Source: Thermoleophilaceae bacterium (lineage in GTDB: Bacteria; Actinomycetota; Thermoleophilia; Solirubrobacterales; Thermoleophilaceae). From it: a stretch of 7,299 nucleotides of DNA. The notes under the pieces are model-generated. The model had not been told where the DNA came from. It saw only the letters and a list, made by a program, of their open reading frames with translations, and ran no database searches. The DNA is taken from positions 1 to 7,299 of the forward strand of contig JACCUO010000271.1 of assembly GCA_013811765.1 (NCBI GenBank). Direction: 5' to 3'. Positions within the stretch are counted from its first letter, which is position 1. Each line of letters begins with the position of its first letter. Position numbers and translations under genes: made by a program. Shown here piece by piece: positions 4,262-7,299 of the stretch.

Positions 4262-5605
4262 ATGAGCGGCGGACCCTTCGCGCACCGCAGGCTTCACTTC
4301 ATCGGGATCGGCGGTGTGGGCATGAGCGGCCTGGCGTCGGTGACCCGCACGCTTGGCGCCGAGGTCAGCGGCTCGGACCGAGCCGACTCCTCCTACACGG
4401 AGCGGCTGCGGGGCGAGGGAATCGACCCGACGATAGGCCACGACGGGGCCCTCGTTCCCCCGGATGCCGAAGTGGTGATCTCGACCGCGATACCCGACGA
4501 CAACCCGGAGGTTGAGCGCGCCCGCGCCGCTGGTGCGCGCGTGGTGCACCGCGGGGAGCTGCTCGGCGAGGTCTCACGGCTCAAGCGGACGATCGCGGTG
4601 GCCGGCACCCACGGGAAGACCACAACCTGCGGGATGCTCGCCCACGCGCTGCTTGCCTGCGGTCGCGAGCCCGCATATCTCATCGGGGGGGAACTGCGCT
4701 CCACCGGCACGAACGCCGCCTGGGGCGACGGGGAGTGGGCCGTCGTGGAGGCGGATGAGTCCGACCGGTCGTTCCTCGAGCTGGGACGTGACGTGGCGGT
4801 GGTGTTGAACGTGGAGCTGGATCACCACGCCAGCTATCGCTCGCTATCGGACCTGCAGGCCGCGTTCGCCGAGTTCACCGGCCCGGCCGGAGCCAGGATC
4901 CTCGCCGAGGGCGTGGATCTGCCAGGCCGCGGCCCTGCGGTGACGTTCGGCATCGCAGCGGGAGAGGTGCGCGCCGAGGCTCTCGAGCTGCGACCGCTCG
5001 GGTCGCGGTTCCGGGTGCAGGGCGCTCCGGTCGAGCTGAACGTGCCGGGCGCCCACAACGTCCTGAACGCGCTGGCGGCGATCGCCGCGTGCCGCGTGGC
5101 GGGAATCGAGCCCGGCGAGGCCGGGCCAACCCTCGCCGGCTTCCTCGGCACGGGCCGGCGCTTCGAGGACCGGGGGCAGACGCCTACCGGCGCCCGCGTG
5201 TTCGACGACTACGCACACCACCCCACCGAGGTACGAGCCACCCTGGAGGCGGCACGAACGCTCGGCGCCCGGCGGATCGTCGTCTGCTTTCAGCCCCACC
5301 TCTACTCCCGCACGCGGGAGCTGGCGGACGCCTTCGGACGCGCACTCGCCCTCGCGGATCTCGTCGTGGTGCTCGATGTCTATCCGGCGCGGGAGCGCGC
5401 CGAGGACTTTCCCGGCGTGAGCGGCCTGCTGGTGGCCGAGTCCGCCGCCGAGGCCGCGGGGGGACGGTCCGTCTGGTGGCTGCCATCCATGGGGGACGCC
5501 GAGCGGATGCTCGGCGCAGAGCTGAGGGAGGGCGATGTACTGCTCACCCTCGGGGCCGGCGACGTGGACCGGCTGGCCGGCCGCCTCACCACCGAGGCGC
5601 GGTGA
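4262..5605 (+). CDS. murC: UDP-N-acetylmuramate--L-alanine ligase
   Basis: Cytoplasmic ATP-dependent Mur ligase that adds L-alanine to UDP-MurNAc, the first peptide-stem step. It has 447 residues, near the family norm. The N-terminal substrate-binding Rossmann domain begins LHFIGIGGVGMSGLA (11-25). The central ATPase domain has the P-loop AGTHGKTTT (114-122), EADESD (163-168), LNVELDHHASY (182-192) and GAHNVLNALAA (263-273), which keeps both Asn of the H-N-x-x-N motif. The C-terminal domain has FDDYAHHPTEV (314-324), FQPHLYSRT (343-351) and LGAGDVDRLAG (430-440). GIGG-x-GMSG and DDYAHHPTE are characteristic of MurC. The ATG at 4262 is chosen because no in-frame start lies close upstream and the family N-terminus begins there. 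It heads the second half of the cluster after the minus-strand insertion, and its TGA overlaps the murB ATG (TGATG). Confidence 0.96.
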   Translation: MSGGPFAHRRLHFIGIGGVGMSGLASVTRTLGAEVSGSDRADSSYTERLRGEGIDPTIGHDGALVPPDAEVVISTAIPDDNPEVERARAAGARVVHRGELLGEVSRLKRTIAVAGTHGKTTTCGMLAHALLACGREPAYLIGGELRSTGTNAAWGDGEWAVVEADESDRSFLELGRDVAVVLNVELDHHASYRSLSDLQAAFAEFTGPAGARILAEGVDLPGRGPAVTFGIAAGEVRAEALELRPLGSRFRVQGAPVELNVPGAHNVLNALAAIAACRVAGIEPGEAGPTLAGFLGTGRRFEDRGQTPTGARVFDDYAHHPTEVRATLEAARTLGARRIVVCFQPHLYSRTRELADAFGRALALADLVVVLDVYPARERAEDFPGVSGLLVAESAAEAAGGRSVWWLPSMGDAERMLGAELREGDVLLTLGAGDVDRLAGRLTTEAR

Positions 5606-6516
5606 TGAGGGTCCCCGCCGGAGTAGAGCGCGACCACCCGCTTGCCCGCCTCACGACGGTGCGAACGGGCGGCCCGGCCGACTACTTCGCTCGGCCTACC
5701 TCCGAGGAGCGTCTGGTCGAGCTTCTGGGCTGGAGCGAGGAGTTCGGGGTAGAGGTAGGAGTGGTGGGCTCCGGATCGAACCTCCTGGTAGCCGATGACG
5801 GATTCCGAGGAATTGTCATGAAGTTGGACGGGCAGCTCGCCTCGATCGAGCGCGAGGGCACGCGCCTGCTCTGCGGCGGGGGCGCCCGCCTCCCCCAGGC
5901 CTCCGCTCGCGCCGCCCGCGATGGGCTGAGCGGGCTCGAGTTCGGCGTGAACATCCCCGGGACGGTCGGCGGCGCCGTGAAGATGAACGCCAACGCCTAC
6001 GGGGGGGAGCTCCGTGACGCGCTCGAGTGGGTTCATGTGGCCACCCCCGCCGGGGTCGGCCGGCGCGCCCCCGCCGAGCTCGGGTTCTCCTACCGCAGGT
6101 CGAACATCCGACCAAGGGAGATCGTGGCGCGGGCCTCGTTCTCGCTCACCCCGGCCGATCCCGAGTCGGTCAAGAGAACCCTCGCCGACATGCGCAGTCG
6201 GCGCAAGGACGCCCAGCCCTCCGGGATCAAGACCTTCGGCTCCACGTTCAAGAACCCCGAGGGGGCCGACGGCGAAGGCCGCAGCGCCGGAACGTTGCTC
6301 GACCGGGCCGGCTGCCGAGGGCTGGCGGTGGGCGGGGCGCGCTTCTCGGAGAAGCACGCCAATTTCGTGGAGAACACCGGGGAGGCGAGCACCGCGGACA
6401 TTCTCGCCCTCATGGGCGAGGGGCGTCGTCGTGTGCGGGAGCGGTTCGGCGTGGCGCTCGAGCCCGAGGTGCAGTTGCTGGGTGAGGTGGACGCCGCCGC
6501 CCTGTACGGCCCATGA
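5605..6516 (+). CDS. murB: UDP-N-acetylenolpyruvoylglucosamine reductase
   Basis: FAD- and NADPH-dependent enzyme that reduces UDP-GlcNAc-enolpyruvate to UDP-MurNAc, upstream of MurC in the pathway. It has 303 residues, the size of the shorter (type II, Staphylococcus-like) MurB group. The FAD domain starts LTTVRTGGPADYF (16-28) and has VGSGSNLLVADDGF (54-67) and GVNIPGTVGGAVKMNANAYG (114-133). The substrate domain has FSYRRSN (161-167), GSTFKNP (212-218, with the expected catalytic Ser at 213), LLDRAGCRGLAVGGA (231-245), SEKHANFVEN (248-257) and a Glu-rich LEPEVQLLG (285-293) carrying the late catalytic Glu. The start is the ATG at 5605, overlapping the murC stop by one base. GAGG at 5594-5597 is a possible ribosome site 7 nt upstream. 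An in-frame GTG at 5602 is an alternative start. Its stop overlaps the ftsQ ATG (ATGA), so translation of murC-murB-ftsQ is likely coupled. Confidence 0.96.
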   Translation: MRVPAGVERDHPLARLTTVRTGGPADYFARPTSEERLVELLGWSEEFGVEVGVVGSGSNLLVADDGFRGIVMKLDGQLASIEREGTRLLCGGGARLPQASARAARDGLSGLEFGVNIPGTVGGAVKMNANAYGGELRDALEWVHVATPAGVGRRAPAELGFSYRRSNIRPREIVARASFSLTPADPESVKRTLADMRSRRKDAQPSGIKTFGSTFKNPEGADGEGRSAGTLLDRAGCRGLAVGGARFSEKHANFVENTGEASTADILALMGEGRRRVRERFGVALEPEVQLLGEVDAAALYGP

Positions 6517-7299
6517 GCGTGGCCGGGACCGCAGTCGCTGCCGGGCGCCGCCCGGCAGGCCTGAAGCCCCGAACGGCGCTGATGGCCCGCCTCCGGCGCC
6601 GGCTGATCGCGTTCGTGGTCATAGCGGGGATTCTCGTGGCGGGCTACCTGCTCTGGCTGAGGGACTCCTCCCTGGTCCAGGTCGAGACGGTGACGGTCAC
6701 CGGGCTCACCCAGGCCGACGGTGCAAAGGTCCGTGCGGCACTGGACGCGGCCGCAAGGGAGATGACCACACTGCATGTGGATCGCGAGAGGCTGGAGCGG
6801 CTGGCCGCGCCATTCCCGATCGTGCACTCGATCGACGTGCGCCCGGACTTCCCGAACGGGATGCGCATCCACGTGTCGGAGCGCCGGCCCGCGGCGCTGC
6901 TCGTGTCGGGCTCGCGCCGGGTGCCCGTCGCGGCCGACGGCTCGCTGCTGACCGGGCTCGCGGTCAAGGGAGGGCTGCCACTGGTGCGGGCCGGGGGCGC
7001 CCTGCCCAGCCGGCGGCTTGGGCCCGGCGCGCGACTGGCGGCAGTGAGGGTGGCCGGCGCGCTGCCCGCCGCCCTCGGGTCGCAGGTCAAGGAGATCCGG
7101 ACGGAGCAGGGGAAGGGCGTGGTCGTGCCACTCGAGAACGGCCCGAGCGTGGTCTTCGGGGACGGGAGCCGTGTGAGGGCCAAGTGGGCTGCCGCTGTCC
7201 GCGTGCTCGCCGACCCCGACGCGGCGGGCGCGGAGTACGTGGACGTGCGCATTCCCGAGCGCCCCGTGGCCGGAGGGCTGCCCGTGAAGACGGTGGCGC
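6513..7299 (+). CDS. ftsQ: Cell division protein FtsQ/DivIB, 5' part
   Basis: Bitopic membrane protein of the divisome that links FtsB/FtsL and recruits septal synthesis components. The frame starts at an ATG overlapping the murB stop by 4 bases and stays open to the window's right edge (262 residues visible). Layout: a basic cytoplasmic N-terminus (about 1-31, RLRRRLI before the membrane), one transmembrane segment (about 32-49), a POTRA domain (about 55-125) beginning VQVETVTVTGL and ending MRIHVSERRPAALL, then the beta domain with VPVAADGSLL (137-146) and YVDVRIPERPV (242-252), the typical D-x-R-x-P ending. The extracytoplasmic sequence is divergent, as is normal for FtsQ, so assignment rests on POTRA pattern, topology and position after murB. 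A start at the in-frame ATG of residue 24 is possible but would lose the 4-base coupling. The last few residues lie beyond the window. Confidence 0.9.
   Translation, partial: MSVAGTAVAAGRRPAGLKPRTALMARLRRRLIAFVVIAGILVAGYLLWLRDSSLVQVETVTVTGLTQADGAKVRAALDAAAREMTTLHVDRERLERLAAPFPIVHSIDVRPDFPNGMRIHVSERRPAALLVSGSRRVPVAADGSLLTGLAVKGGLPLVRAGGALPSRRLGPGARLAAVRVAGALPAALGSQVKEIRTEQGKGVVVPLENGPSVVFGDGSRVRAKWAAAVRVLADPDAAGAEYVDVRIPERPVAGGLPVKTVA

Noticed and set aside
4249..4515. Small gene from the ATG at 4249 behind the strong AAGGAGGA
   Set aside because: After a few codons it is only the shifted frame of murC, Arg-rich with no motif. Kept as a possible regulatory upstream start but not called as a gene.
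5089..5604. 5' extension of the murB frame into murC
   Set aside because: The upstream part is an Arg-rich shadow of murC. MurB homology starts just after the ATG at 5605.
6090..6872. 260-codon minus-strand frame across the murB-ftsQ junction
   Set aside because: It is antisense to two well-supported coupled genes and has no motif or ribosome site.
1..7299. Mobile element, CRISPR array, tRNA/rRNA or defence system
   Set aside because: No transposase, integrase or nuclease motifs, no regularly spaced repeats and no cloverleaf-like segments were seen. Apart from the secreted-protein gene, the window is conserved cell-wall and division genes.

Overview
The window is part of a chromosomal dcw (division and cell wall) cluster from a very GC-rich bacterium. 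The order is murD (3' part) - ftsW - murG - [opposite-strand secreted-protein gene] - murC - murB - ftsQ (5' part). High GC, GTG starts, an actinobacterial-type MurG G-loop (GGTAGH), murB placed between murC and ftsQ, and the secreted protein's architecture all point to Actinomycetota. The secreted protein has tandem W-x-R-C Ig-like modules and a basic C-terminal domain ending CLMPGSSKPRRC. From memory of that protein style, class Thermoleophilia (Solirubrobacterales or relatives) is the best guess; this is an inference, not a database result.

Layout: bases 1-3021 (+) hold murD, ftsW and murG, tightly packed (30 bp gap, then an 83 bp overlap). Bases 3018-4148 (-) hold one secreted-protein gene that ends tail-to-tail with murG, the two stop codons sharing the tetranucleotide CTAG. 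Bases 4149-4261 are a divergent intergenic region with a plausible minus-strand promoter and a possible leaderless start signal for murC. Bases 4262-7299 (+) hold murC, murB and ftsQ, coupled by TGATG and ATGA overlaps.

How the genes work together: MurB and MurC make UDP-MurNAc and add L-Ala. MurD adds D-Glu. MurG converts lipid I to lipid II. FtsW polymerises lipid II at the septum, and FtsQ scaffolds the divisome. The inserted opposite-strand gene is the only non-housekeeping element. It separates murG from murC, so murC-murB-ftsQ need their own promoter or readthrough across 1.2 kb that would be antisense to it.

I found no mobile element, CRISPR array, tRNA or rRNA, and no clear new multi-gene system. 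The points most worth a second look are the inserted gene and its antisense arrangement, a perfect 22-bp palindrome inside its 3' coding end that could terminate murG transcription, the murC start signals, and residue changes in MurG, FtsW and MurD.
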